Source of the DNA: Deltaproteobacteria bacterium
GTDB taxonomy: Bacteria; Myxococcota_A; Polyangia; Haliangiales; Haliangiaceae
Length of the DNA stretch: 42,740 nt
Assembly (NCBI GenBank): GCA_013813765.1
Contig: JACCRC010000222.1
Location: forward strand, 1 to 42,740
Direction of reading: 5' to 3'
Shown here: piece by piece, positions 7,499 through 14,713 of the stretch
Numbering within the stretch: the stretch's first letter is position 1
Layout: every line of letters begins with the position of its first letter
Made by a program: the position numbers and the translations under genes
Notes under the pieces: generated by a model
The model's input: only the letters and a program-made list of their open reading frames with translations
Told to the model about the DNA's origin: nothing
Databases searched by the model: none

Positions 7499-8293
7499 CT
7501 AGCGGATCGCGAGCACCGCGTCGATCGTGTCCGCGAGAACCTCGGCACCTGCAGCCGTCGGGTGAACATCGCAGCTACCGTCGGGCATCTTGATGAGGAG
7601 GCCTGCCGCGCACGGATCGCCATTCGATGCTGCAGCGAACGAGGCCATGCCATCGGCGAACGAGCCGTTGCGCGCGCGGATCTTGTCGGCGAGCAGCCCG
7701 TCGATCCGCTCGAGCGCGTACTGCGCGGTCGCGTCGCTGGGATACGGGTTGTAGATCGCGAGCGCGACCAGTGGACCGTCGTAGACCTTGCGCAGCTGCG
7801 CGAAGATGAACTCGAGGTTCTTCGAGTAGTCGTCCATCGTGTGGACGAGGTTCGCGACGATGCAGCTGAAGTCGCGGCCGCACATGTGATCGAGCAGGAA
7901 CACGTCGTTCGCGCCGATGTCGATCGTTACGAGCTGAGTCTGCGGATTCGCGGTGAGGAACTCCATCGCGGCCTGCAGCTGGGTGCCCTCGTACTCGACG
8001 TGGAGCGGATACGCCTGCCGGTTCTCGCGACACTTGTTGTCACGTCCCGTCGGAGACATGAAGCCGCCGCTCGCCTCGCCCGGGCACGAGAGGTTCGTGA
8101 CCTCGAGGCCGTGGCGCTCGGCGAGCAGCTCGGGATAGCCGCTCACTCGCTGGGTCTTCAGATCCACGAGCGGGTTGAACCCGAACGCGACCGAATCACC
8201 CAGTGCGAGATATGTGGGCGCGCTCTCGCCCGGTACGGCCGAGGCACAGCCGGTGGCTGCTGCCATCGCCGCCACGAGCAAGGAAGTCTTCAT
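7499..8293 (-). CDS. SGNH/GDSL-type esterase lipoprotein
   Basis: 264 residues from the ATG at 8293. MKTSLLVAAMAAATGCAS gives lipobox ATGC (Cys16). The four SGNH blocks are visible: block I YLALGDSVAFG with catalytic Ser34, block II around NLSCPGEASGG, block III IDIGANDVF with Asn, and block V DVHPTAAG with Asp242 and His244. The protein is therefore likely an exported, membrane-anchored ester hydrolase acting on lipid, acyl or acetyl esters; the substrate is not readable. Several cysteines (CRENRQ, MCGRDFSC, DPCAAG, GSCDV) suggest disulfides. An earlier ATG at 8311 would add six residues before the signal peptide and is less likely. Confidence 0.88.
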   Translation of the reverse strand: MKTSLLVAAMAAATGCASAVPGESAPTYLALGDSVAFGFNPLVDLKTQRVSGYPELLAERHGLEVTNLSCPGEASGGFMSPTGRDNKCRENRQAYPLHVEYEGTQLQAAMEFLTANPQTQLVTIDIGANDVFLLDHMCGRDFSCIVANLVHTMDDYSKNLEFIFAQLRKVYDGPLVALAIYNPYPSDATAQYALERIDGLLADKIRARNGSFADGMASFAAASNGDPCAAGLLIKMPDGSCDVHPTAAGAEVLADTIDAVLAIR

Positions 8294-8397
8294 GCGGCCA
8301 GTGCCTCGCACGATCCATGCCCGCCCTACCGCCCCGACAATTCACGCACCGCCTCTGGCGCACTCACCGGCCTGGCAAGTGCGGTCGCCACCCGGCG

Positions 8398-9204
8398 CTA
8401 CGAGACCGGCGCGATGAACAGATCGTCGTCCGGGCCGGACACCTTCACGTCGGTCACCTTCACGACCTCGCCGCTTCCGAGGTTCTTGCGCTCGGTGGCG
8501 ATCTGCAGCCCGCCGAACGACTGGTAGTCCTTCATCTCGTAACCGCTGAGCTCGCCCGCGGCGTTCTTGACCGTCACCTTCTGGACGAGGAACTTCTCCT
8601 TGTCGGCGTAGAGGTGAACCTCGAGGCCCTCGCGCGCGGAGTCCTTCGGATCGAACACGAGCTTGAGCTCGTGCAGCTCGACCTCTCCGTCCTTCACCGG
8701 GCCCGTGTACTCGAGTGTCGCGCCCGGCTCGAACATCAGCTGCGGTGCGAACGTCACCGTCGCATCGCGCTTCCACGCATTGCGCGCGATCTTCACGCCC
8801 TCGGCGGCCTCGCCGCTCGGCACGACCGTCTTGCCACCGGTGCGGCCCTGGATGTAGCCGGCGAAGAAGCTGCCGTAGATGTCATACATCACGGCGAACG
8901 CGCCGCCGTTGGACCGCTGGAGGCTCGCCCAGTGGCGCTGGTTCCAGCGGTCCCACGCCTGCTCGGCGGCGGTCGTCTGCTTTCCGTCGGCGATGATCGT
9001 CTGCTTCCAGCGGATTTGCTTCGCCGCGTCCCACGCCGCTGCACCACCGTGCGCCGCGAACACCTTGTCCGCGATGTCGAGTGTCTCCGGCTTCGCGCTC
9101 GCGCGATCGAACACCAGAGGTGAGCCCGGGTGCCGGGCGTAGGTCGTGCGCGCAGGGCCGCCGCAGCCGATGGCGAGAACGAGTGCGATCGCGAAGAGCT
9201 TCAT
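8398..9204 (-). CDS. Predicted lipoprotein, LolA/DUF-like fold possible
   Basis: 268 residues. MKLFAIALVLAIGCGG has lipobox AIGC (Cys14). The mature region opens with a helix ending VFAAHGGAAAWDAAKQIRW, followed by a predominantly beta pattern (GEVELHELKLVFD, GLEVHLYADKEKFLVQKVTVK, GGLQIATERKNLG). A helix with HGG plus a curved beta-sheet is the general appearance of LolA/LppX-like and related uncharacterised lipoproteins that have a hydrophobic cavity; this is a fold guess, not an identification. It is transcribed divergently from the DnaJ-like gene with a 26-bp gap, so the two promoters must overlap or lie inside coding sequence. Confidence 0.7.
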   Translation of the reverse strand: MKLFAIALVLAIGCGGPARTTYARHPGSPLVFDRASAKPETLDIADKVFAAHGGAAAWDAAKQIRWKQTIIADGKQTTAAEQAWDRWNQRHWASLQRSNGGAFAVMYDIYGSFFAGYIQGRTGGKTVVPSGEAAEGVKIARNAWKRDATVTFAPQLMFEPGATLEYTGPVKDGEVELHELKLVFDPKDSAREGLEVHLYADKEKFLVQKVTVKNAAGELSGYEMKDYQSFGGLQIATERKNLGSGEVVKVTDVKVSGPDDDLFIAPVS

Positions 9205-9230
9205 GCCCGAGGGGATATCATGTAGCCCGC

Positions 9231-9827
9231 GTGTCGAGCGGCCCCCAGGACGACTACTACGAGCTGCTTGGCGTTCCCGCCTACGCGAGTGACGACGAGC
9301 TTCGTCGCGCGTGGCGGCAGCTCGCGATGCGCTGGCACCCGGATCGCGCGGGCACCGACACCACGTTCATCTTCCAGAAGCTGCTCGCCGCCTACAACGT
9401 GCTCGCCGATGCCGCGCAACGCGCCGCCTACGATCGCACGCGGTCGCCAGTGCCCGTCGCTCCGGTCCGTCGCCGCGCACCCGGCACGATGATCAGGAAC
9501 CTCAGCGCGCCGCTGAACGCGCTGATCGCACGCGGTGTCGCGCGACGCGCCGACGGCGAGGTGATCGAGCTCGACATCGATGACGAGACCGCGGCGGAGG
9601 GCGGCATGATCACGATCTCGATGCGCGTGATGGTGCGCTGTCTCGCGTGTGCGGGCGGCGAGGCCGCGGCGTGTCATCACTGCGATTCGAAGCGGGAGAT
9701 CGATGACCTGTTCGCGGCATGGCTCGCGGTCCCGCCTGGCGTGGGCACCGGCGAGCTGCTGCGGCCCTCCGCGCTGCTGCCGGGAATGAAGCCGGTCGCG
9801 TTTCGCGTGCGACGCGTTGCGGGCTGA
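9231..9827 (+). CDS. J-domain protein with degenerate zinc/C-terminal region
   Basis: 198 residues from a GTG at 9231. Residues 8-70 are a complete J domain (DDYYELLGV, WHPDR with the HPD motif at 36-38, AAYNVLADAAQRAAYD), which stimulates a DnaK-type Hsp70 ATPase. The remainder is short: a beta-rich stretch (GEVIELDIDDETAAEGGMITI), CLAC...CHHC as a single remnant zinc motif, and PPGVGTGELLRPSALLPGM, which echoes the C-terminal substrate domain of DnaJ. Classic DnaJ is about 370 residues with four CxxCxGxG motifs, so this is a reduced or specialised co-chaperone. No dnaK or grpE is nearby. The lipoprotein at 9842 starts 14 bp after its stop, suggesting one transcript. Confidence 0.82.
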   Translation: MSSGPQDDYYELLGVPAYASDDELRRAWRQLAMRWHPDRAGTDTTFIFQKLLAAYNVLADAAQRAAYDRTRSPVPVAPVRRRAPGTMIRNLSAPLNALIARGVARRADGEVIELDIDDETAAEGGMITISMRVMVRCLACAGGEAAACHHCDSKREIDDLFAAWLAVPPGVGTGELLRPSALLPGMKPVAFRVRRVAG

Positions 9828-9841
9828 GTCATGATCGTCCG

Positions 9842-10852
9842 ATGCGCCCCTCGCTGCTGCTGCTCGTTGCCCTCGCGGGCTGCGGCAAGAGCAGTGATGC
9901 ACCAGCGGCCGGAGCGAAGCGCGTCGCGGCCGAGGAGGATCCGCCGTGCGATCCGAAGACGCCGAAGGTCTGCGTCGGTCAGGACGTGGTGGCGTGCGAG
10001 CCGCACGGGCGGCTCGGCCGGGCGTTGCGCGCGTGCAAGAACGGATGCGCCCGTGGCAAGTGCAAGGGCTCGTGCAACGACGAGGCGACGAAGCTGATCT
10101 ACCTCGTCGACTCGGCGAATAATTTCCTGAGCTTCGATCCGCGCCTGTTGCCCGGCGATCCATTTCACCTGATCGGCAAGCTGACGTGCCAGGGACGGAT
10201 GGGTAGCCCGTTCTCGATGTCGGTCGACCGCACGGGCACCGCGTGGGTGCTGTACGAGGACGGCGAGCTGTTCAAGGTCGACATCGCCGACGCGCACTGC
10301 GAGCCGTCGGGATACGTCGCCGGCTCGAGCGGATCGACGAACTTCGGCATGGGGTTCGCGACGGATGCACCGGGCGCGGAGACCGAGAAGCTCTACATCG
10401 CGTCGGATGACGCCACGAACGCGCTCCACGCGATCGATACCTCGAAGGACCTCACCCCGAAGCGGATGGGCGCGATCCAGGCGGCGAACTCGCCGAACCC
10501 CGAGCTCACCGGTGGTAGCGACGCGAAGCTCTATGGTTTCTATCCGCAGAGCTCGGGCGTTGCGTTCGTCCAGCAGATCGAGCGCACCAGCGGCAAGGAG
10601 GTCGGGCCGCGGTGGCCGCTCGGTACCGAGCCCCTCGGTGACGTCAACGCGTACGCCTTCGCGCAGTGGGCCGGCGTGTTCTACATCTTCGTGACCACGT
10701 TCGACGACGTGACGTTCGATCACAACTCGACGGTCCGCACGCTCGATCCGCAGACCGGGCGGTTCGACACGGTGGTGACGCGCAGCCCATTCCGCATCAC
10801 CGGCGCCGGCGTCAGCACGTGCGCACCGGAGCGCGACGCGAAGCCACCCTAG
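9842..10852 (+). CDS. Lipoprotein with cysteine-rich module and propeller-like domain
   Basis: 336 residues. MRPSLLLLVALAGCGKSSD has lipobox LAGC (Cys14). Residues about 36-78 form a Cys-rich module (CDPKTPKVCVG, VVACEPHG, ACKNGCARGKCKGSC), as often placed after the lipobox in myxobacterial surface proteins. The rest shows repeated strand patterns ending in short loops (IYLVDSANNFLSFDP, AWVLYEDGELFKVD, LYIASDDATNALHAID, TVRTLDPQTGRFD), typical of a beta-propeller. No catalytic motif is evident. Its TAG stop shares the palindrome CTAG (10849-10852) with the stop of the convergent TRAP-binding protein gene, so the genes overlap by four bases. Confidence 0.78.
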   Translation: MRPSLLLLVALAGCGKSSDAPAAGAKRVAAEEDPPCDPKTPKVCVGQDVVACEPHGRLGRALRACKNGCARGKCKGSCNDEATKLIYLVDSANNFLSFDPRLLPGDPFHLIGKLTCQGRMGSPFSMSVDRTGTAWVLYEDGELFKVDIADAHCEPSGYVAGSSGSTNFGMGFATDAPGAETEKLYIASDDATNALHAIDTSKDLTPKRMGAIQAANSPNPELTGGSDAKLYGFYPQSSGVAFVQQIERTSGKEVGPRWPLGTEPLGDVNAYAFAQWAGVFYIFVTTFDDVTFDHNSTVRTLDPQTGRFDTVVTRSPFRITGAGVSTCAPERDAKPP

Positions 10853-11775
10853 CGAGCGGCGACCGCGGCACTGATCTTCGCGCGCAGCTCGGGCTTCGTG
10901 GTCGCGCTCTTCGCGAGCTCGTCGAGGAAGGCGGCGAGCTGAGCATCGGAGGCCGCACGCAGCGCGACGCCGGACTTCTCGAGCGCCGCGAGGCCTCTCT
11001 CGGTCTCCTTGCGCCAGCTCGTGCGGATCTTCGACTGCCACTCGCGGCACGTCTCGAGCACGATCTTCTGATCGGCTGCAGGAAGGCGCGACCAAGCAGC
11101 GCGAGAGAACACGAGTCCGCCGACGACATAGCGGTACCGGAGGTTCGTCATGTAGCGCGCCTTCGAGGCGGGGATCGCGAGCTGGTACAGCGGCGGCACC
11201 GCCCAGGCCCGGGCACGTGCGGTGGTGATCGCCTCGATCAACTTGCCGTCGAGCGTCGCGGTGAGAAACGGAGCGGCCTTCGAGACCGCGTCGTTCAGCG
11301 TGCTGATCGGATCGATCGAGAAGATGTGCGCGAACCCGAGGTCGGCCCACATCCCGAACACGAGCTCGCGCCTCCCGAACAGCTCGCGGACCGTCGGATC
11401 GAGGGCGGCGGTCGCTCGGTCGACATCCTCGTAGCTGCGAAACACGGCCGGCGTGCCCCACGCCACCATGTCGGGAACGAGTGCGGCGAGGCCCGTCTCC
11501 GAGAAGCCGCCGCCGTCGAGCTTTCCAGAGGTGACGAGCTCCGCCATCGCGGCTTCCTCACCGAGCTGACCACCCGCGACCCAGTCGAGCACGACCGCAC
11601 CGCGCGTACGCTTTTCGATCTGCTTGCCGAGGGCGAGGATGTCCTTCATGTAGCGGCTGCCGTCGATCGCGAGCGTGCCGAGGCGAAGGCGGACCGGGTC
11701 GCGCGCGTCCGCGAACGCGGGCCCCACGGGCCAGACGAGCAGCACCGCCAGCAGGATCCACAGGCGCATCTCCAT
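10849..11775 (-). CDS. TRAP transporter DctP-type solute-binding protein (orphan)
   Basis: 308 residues. The start MEMRLWILLAVLLVWPVGPAFA is a Sec signal peptide cleaved after AFA. The mature protein matches the DctP family of periplasmic TRAP-transporter binding proteins: VRLRLGTLAIDGSRYMKD near the N-terminus, AGGQLGEEAAMAELVTSGKLDGG (the GGQLGxxxxxxxxVxxGxxD signature region), and YVVGGLVFSRAAWSRLP with the following helix. These proteins bind carboxylates or related solutes and hand them to membrane subunits DctQ/DctM, neither of which is present here. It may serve a transporter elsewhere or act as a sensor component. ATGs at 11775 and 11769 are both possible starts. Confidence 0.82.
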   Translation of the reverse strand: MEMRLWILLAVLLVWPVGPAFADARDPVRLRLGTLAIDGSRYMKDILALGKQIEKRTRGAVVLDWVAGGQLGEEAAMAELVTSGKLDGGGFSETGLAALVPDMVAWGTPAVFRSYEDVDRATAALDPTVRELFGRRELVFGMWADLGFAHIFSIDPISTLNDAVSKAAPFLTATLDGKLIEAITTARARAWAVPPLYQLAIPASKARYMTNLRYRYVVGGLVFSRAAWSRLPAADQKIVLETCREWQSKIRTSWRKETERGLAALEKSGVALRAASDAQLAAFLDELAKSATTKPELRAKISAAVAAR

Positions 11776-11839
11776 GGAGGTAGCGCGCTCGATTGGCCTC
11801 GCGACGGGCAAATGTGGGAAAACTGTTCCGGGGACCTGG

Positions 11840-12448
11840 ATGAACGCGCGCTGGCTGGCGATCGATCGGAATGGACACATCGCCGTGTTCGATTCCGAGG
11901 TGCGCGTGCCCGTCATCGTCGACGAGCCAGAGGCCGGTCACGAGCTTGTCGCGGACATCGTGCGCGTGTTGCGGCTCGACCGGCTCCCGGTACGCGGGCG
12001 ACACGCCCACATTCGCGCTGGCGCGGTACTGATGGTCGCCGACGAGGAGCTCGTACGCGAGGAGAAGGCGGCGGTCGAGCCGGTGACGCGAGAGGTGATC
12101 GCCGCGCGCTTTCCACCGGCGCGGCGCGGACGCGAAGCGAGCTTCATGACCGGCGTGCGCACGTTCGGCGAGGGCGACGAGCAATCTCCGTTCGAGCGCC
12201 TGCACGAGGGAGGCGTGTGCGAGGGCTGCAGTGTGGAAGGCGCCGACGAGAAGCCGGATCAGGACGGGCTCGCCGCGCACGGCCTGTACGTGTTCGCGAC
12301 CGAGGATCACCCGGATCTCCTGCTCCGGCAGCGGGTGCCGACGATGCCGCTGCATGCCGCGCGTATCGGCGAGCTGGCGGCTCGTTGCCTGCACTTCAGC
12401 GGCACGTTCACCGAGGAAGAGGAGATCGAGCGGAACGACTTCGAGTAG
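11840..12448 (+). CDS. Conserved protein of unknown function
   Basis: 202 residues from the ATG at 11840. No signal peptide or membrane segment, so probably cytoplasmic. It begins MNARWLAIDRNGHIAVFDS, has a charged middle with a small cysteine cluster (GGVCEGCSVEG), and ends with a YVFATEDHPDLLLRQ segment, then RVPTMPLHAARIGELA and a final LHFSGTFTEEEEIERNDF. The layout (WxAIDxxGHxAxFDS at the start, PLH...L...F...IxxxEF at the end) recalls a loose family of hypothetical bacterial proteins sometimes found near polymorphic toxin or immunity genes, but I cannot name it. It is divergent from the TRAP-binding gene and ends seven bases from the convergent lipoprotein at 12456. Confidence 0.7.
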   Translation: MNARWLAIDRNGHIAVFDSEVRVPVIVDEPEAGHELVADIVRVLRLDRLPVRGRHAHIRAGAVLMVADEELVREEKAAVEPVTREVIAARFPPARRGREASFMTGVRTFGEGDEQSPFERLHEGGVCEGCSVEGADEKPDQDGLAAHGLYVFATEDHPDLLLRQRVPTMPLHAARIGELAARCLHFSGTFTEEEEIERNDFE

Positions 12449-12455
12449 TGGACGT

Positions 12456-12995
12456 TCAGGGATCGTCGAGCGATGCGCAGTGCACCGCGTGGATGTGGCC
12501 GGTCGCGGTGCCGGGCGAAAACGCCAGATCGATGTCGAGGGCGATGAAGTCACCGTCCTTGTACGCGACCGGCGTCAGCATCACGGTAGTCGCCATCTTG
12601 CCGAGCGGGCCACCGAGCAGGTCGCCCTTGAAGTCGAGCAGGTTCCCGGCGGAGCTCGACTTCGCCGTCGAGGTGGGAATCGGCATCGCGCCGAGCACGA
12701 GCGAGTAGTCGGGCGTCGGCGACGTCATCGTCGGGCAGCCAGCAGCGCCGCCCTTGTGAACCTCGATGTGAAGCGTCCCTGCCGGCGTGCGATTGACCCC
12801 GTAGATCCCGTGGTCGAGGGTGCGGGTCATCGCCATCGCGGCGGTGATGCTCGTGGTCTTGCACGCACCGTCGCAGGTCGTCGACAGACCAGCCGGGGCA
12901 TCGGGAATCGGCTGTGCGGCGTCGGGCGTCGCTGTGGCCGCGTCGTCACCGCAGGCAGCGAGCGCGAACAGGAATCCGAGCCACGGGCGTGCCAT
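12456..12995 (-). CDS. Small predicted lipoprotein, unknown function
   Basis: 179 residues. MARPWLGFLFALAACGDD has lipobox LAAC (Cys15), followed by an Asp/Ala/Pro-rich linker to about residue 37 and a CDGACK motif. The mature part is beta-rich with alternating small and Thr/Ser residues (TLHIEVHKGGAAGC, DYSLVLGAMPIP, ATTVMLTPVAYKDGDFIALDIDLAF) and no catalytic signature I can recognise. It is divergent from the PilZ protein gene by only 26 bp. Function unknown; surface or periplasmic location inferred from the lipobox. Confidence 0.72.
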   Translation of the reverse strand: MARPWLGFLFALAACGDDAATATPDAAQPIPDAPAGLSTTCDGACKTTSITAAMAMTRTLDHGIYGVNRTPAGTLHIEVHKGGAAGCPTMTSPTPDYSLVLGAMPIPTSTAKSSSAGNLLDFKGDLLGGPLGKMATTVMLTPVAYKDGDFIALDIDLAFSPGTATGHIHAVHCASLDDP

Positions 12996-13021
12996 GTCTA
13001 TCCATCGTAGCTCGGGGTGGT

Positions 13022-13756
13022 ATGTTGGCGGTACCGAGCAGCATGACCAACCCTACGGGCGTTCAGCCCGAGCGTCGCAAGCACGTGCGGATCGCACCCA
13101 AGGGGACAGTCGTGCTGGACACGATCGGCCATGCGCAACGCGGACGGCTCGCGAACCTCAGCGAGGGCGGGATGCTCCTCGTGACACCGGTCCGCCCTCC
13201 CGATCGCGTGCTGGGTCGCCAGGTGTCGTTCGACCTTCGTCTCGATGGGCAACTCGCGGACTGGCTGCACGGTTCCGGACGGATCGTCCGCGTCGGAGGT
13301 GATGGCACCGCGGTCGCGTTCGACTCGCCACCACCGACGCTGATCCGGATGATCGACGACATGTCGCGAAACTCGCGGGCAAGCCTGCGCACCGTGTCGG
13401 TGATGTTGATCGATGCAGATCACGAGCGCCGGATCGCGATGGCACTCGCGTTTCGCGATGCCGGGTGCCGGGTCATCGAGGGCGCGACCTCGCTCGAGGC
13501 GATCGTGCGGCTCGGCGAGTCCGCGTTCGAGCCAGATCTGATCGCGGTCGGAGACTCCGTGCAGCCCGCGGTCGCTGCCGAGCTGCGCCAGTTCGTCGAG
13601 CGCGAGCACCCCGATGCGAAGCTGGTGACGATCGGCGACGACGTCATCGAGCCATCGGGCATCGCGCACTGGCTCTCATCGTCCAACCCCCGCGACAATC
13701 TGCCGGAGCGCATTCGCACGCTGCTGTTCCGCCCGCGCCGCGTGACCCAGCGCTGA
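13022..13756 (+). CDS. PilZ domain protein with C-terminal pseudo-receiver domain
   Basis: 244 residues if started at 13022 (237 from the ATG at 13043). Residues about 15-110 are a PilZ domain with both c-di-GMP contact motifs: RxxxR at Arg19/Arg23 (ERRKHVR) and NxSxxG at 45-50 (NLSEGG). Residues about 117-240 resemble a response-regulator receiver domain: LIDADHERR for the acidic pocket and EPDLIAVGDS where the phospho-acceptor should be. At that position the aligned residue is Gly rather than Asp, with Asp one place later, and no clear conserved Lys is seen, so phosphorylation may be lost. Expected role: cytoplasmic c-di-GMP effector, for example in motility or envelope control. Start choice between the two ATGs is open; 13022 is preceded by GGGGTGGT. 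Confidence 0.85.
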   Translation: MLAVPSSMTNPTGVQPERRKHVRIAPKGTVVLDTIGHAQRGRLANLSEGGMLLVTPVRPPDRVLGRQVSFDLRLDGQLADWLHGSGRIVRVGGDGTAVAFDSPPPTLIRMIDDMSRNSRASLRTVSVMLIDADHERRIAMALAFRDAGCRVIEGATSLEAIVRLGESAFEPDLIAVGDSVQPAVAAELRQFVEREHPDAKLVTIGDDVIEPSGIAHWLSSSNPRDNLPERIRTLLFRPRRVTQR

Positions 13757-13760
13757 TCAA

Positions 13761-14351
13761 CTACGCAGCGAGCACGACCGGATGGCGGCGCGATCCCATG
13801 AGGCGGTAGCGAGTTGCCACCTCGCGATAGTTGTTCTGCGCGGACGGATCTGCATCGACCTCGCGTGTCAGCGTTCCGACGACCCGCACGGTCGCGCCAT
13901 CCGGTACGTAGCGCACGCGCGAGGTGTACGAGCCGTGTTCCGCGCCGCGACGAAGATCGGTGTTTGCATCGTGGCTCGGGGCGCTCACGACGTAGAGGTT
14001 GCTCGCGTCGAACCGCACGACCGTGTCACCGACCATGATGTCGAGCTCGCCGCCCACCAGCTCGCGATGCACGACGCGCCAGCCACTACCGTGTCGATCA
14101 TCATGTGCCGAGTACACGACGAGCTCGTAGAGCGCGCACGAGATGCCGATACCGGGTGCGGTCGGAAGCTGGCCGCGTCCCGTCACGACGCCGGTGATCC
14201 GGCCGAAGGCGCCCTCGGCGAGCTTCGACTCGGTCAGCTCCGGAGCGGCGTCGAACAGCTTCTCGAGGTTCGCGCCCATCCGGTTCAGCGTCGCGAACAG
14301 CGACACGCCGCCGACGCCCAGCGTTGCGAGCATCGTGATCAGCCAGAACAT
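13761..14351 (-). CDS. Membrane-anchored GIDE-like domain protein
   Basis: 196 residues. MFWLITMLATLGVGGVSLFATL is an N-terminal membrane anchor. Residues about 45-190 resemble the GIDE domain seen in bacterial and eukaryotic membrane proteins related to MULAN/MAPL: an A-F-G-R-I-T-G-V-V strand, LPTAPGIGISCALYELVV (the usual SPLSGxxCVYY-like segment at 63-79), then GGELDIMVGDTVVRFDAS and the C-terminal ATVRVVGTL strand. There is no RING finger, as expected for bacteria, where the role is unknown. Its stop is only four bases from the convergent PilZ gene stop. Confidence 0.6.
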   Translation of the reverse strand: MFWLITMLATLGVGGVSLFATLNRMGANLEKLFDAAPELTESKLAEGAFGRITGVVTGRGQLPTAPGIGISCALYELVVYSAHDDRHGSGWRVVHRELVGGELDIMVGDTVVRFDASNLYVVSAPSHDANTDLRRGAEHGSYTSRVRYVPDGATVRVVGTLTREVDADPSAQNNYREVATRYRLMGSRRHPVVLAA

Positions 14352-14404
14352 GAACGGCTTCCAGTGTACGGCGGCCGAGCACGGTAGTTGCTTGTGATCG
14401 AGGC

Positions 14405-14674
14405 ATGAAATTCACGACCAAGATGCTGGGCGTTGCCGCGCTCGTCGGAACGGGAATTCTCGTGGAGCGTGCGCGCCAGCGCCGGCAGCTGGGCGCCCCC
14501 GCCCTTGGTGGTCTGGGTGCGGCTCTATTTATTTAAGCGGAGATCGTCCAGCACATGGGCATCTCGGAGGTCGATCCCGAGCCACTCACGCAGGTCGCGG
14601 GCGAGGGGATCGATCTCGACGCGAACGAAGCCGCGCACCAGCGCACACCCGCACCGCGCAAGAACGCCCCGTAG
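14405..14674 (+). pseudogene. Small membrane-protein ORF interrupted by an in-frame TAA
   Basis: An ATG at 14405, preceded by GAGG, opens a 43-codon frame (MKFTTKMLGVAALVGTGILVERARQRRQ..., ending ALFI) with one membrane segment, stopping at TAA 14534-14536. The same frame then continues open for 45 more codons (AEIVQHMGISEVDPEPLTQ...RKNAP) to TAG at 14672. The second half has GC-rich third positions like its neighbours, so it looks genuinely coding. The stop sits in an unusually AT-rich patch (CTATTTATTTAA). Possibilities: a nonsense-inactivated 89-residue gene, two small coupled ORFs with restart at the ATG at 14555, readthrough, or a sequence error. No family recognised. The hibernation-factor gene follows 39 bp later. 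Confidence 0.5.
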
Positions 14675-14713
14675 GCGCGCGCCGCTGGTACGCGGTTCGC
14701 ACGGCTTTGGGTG

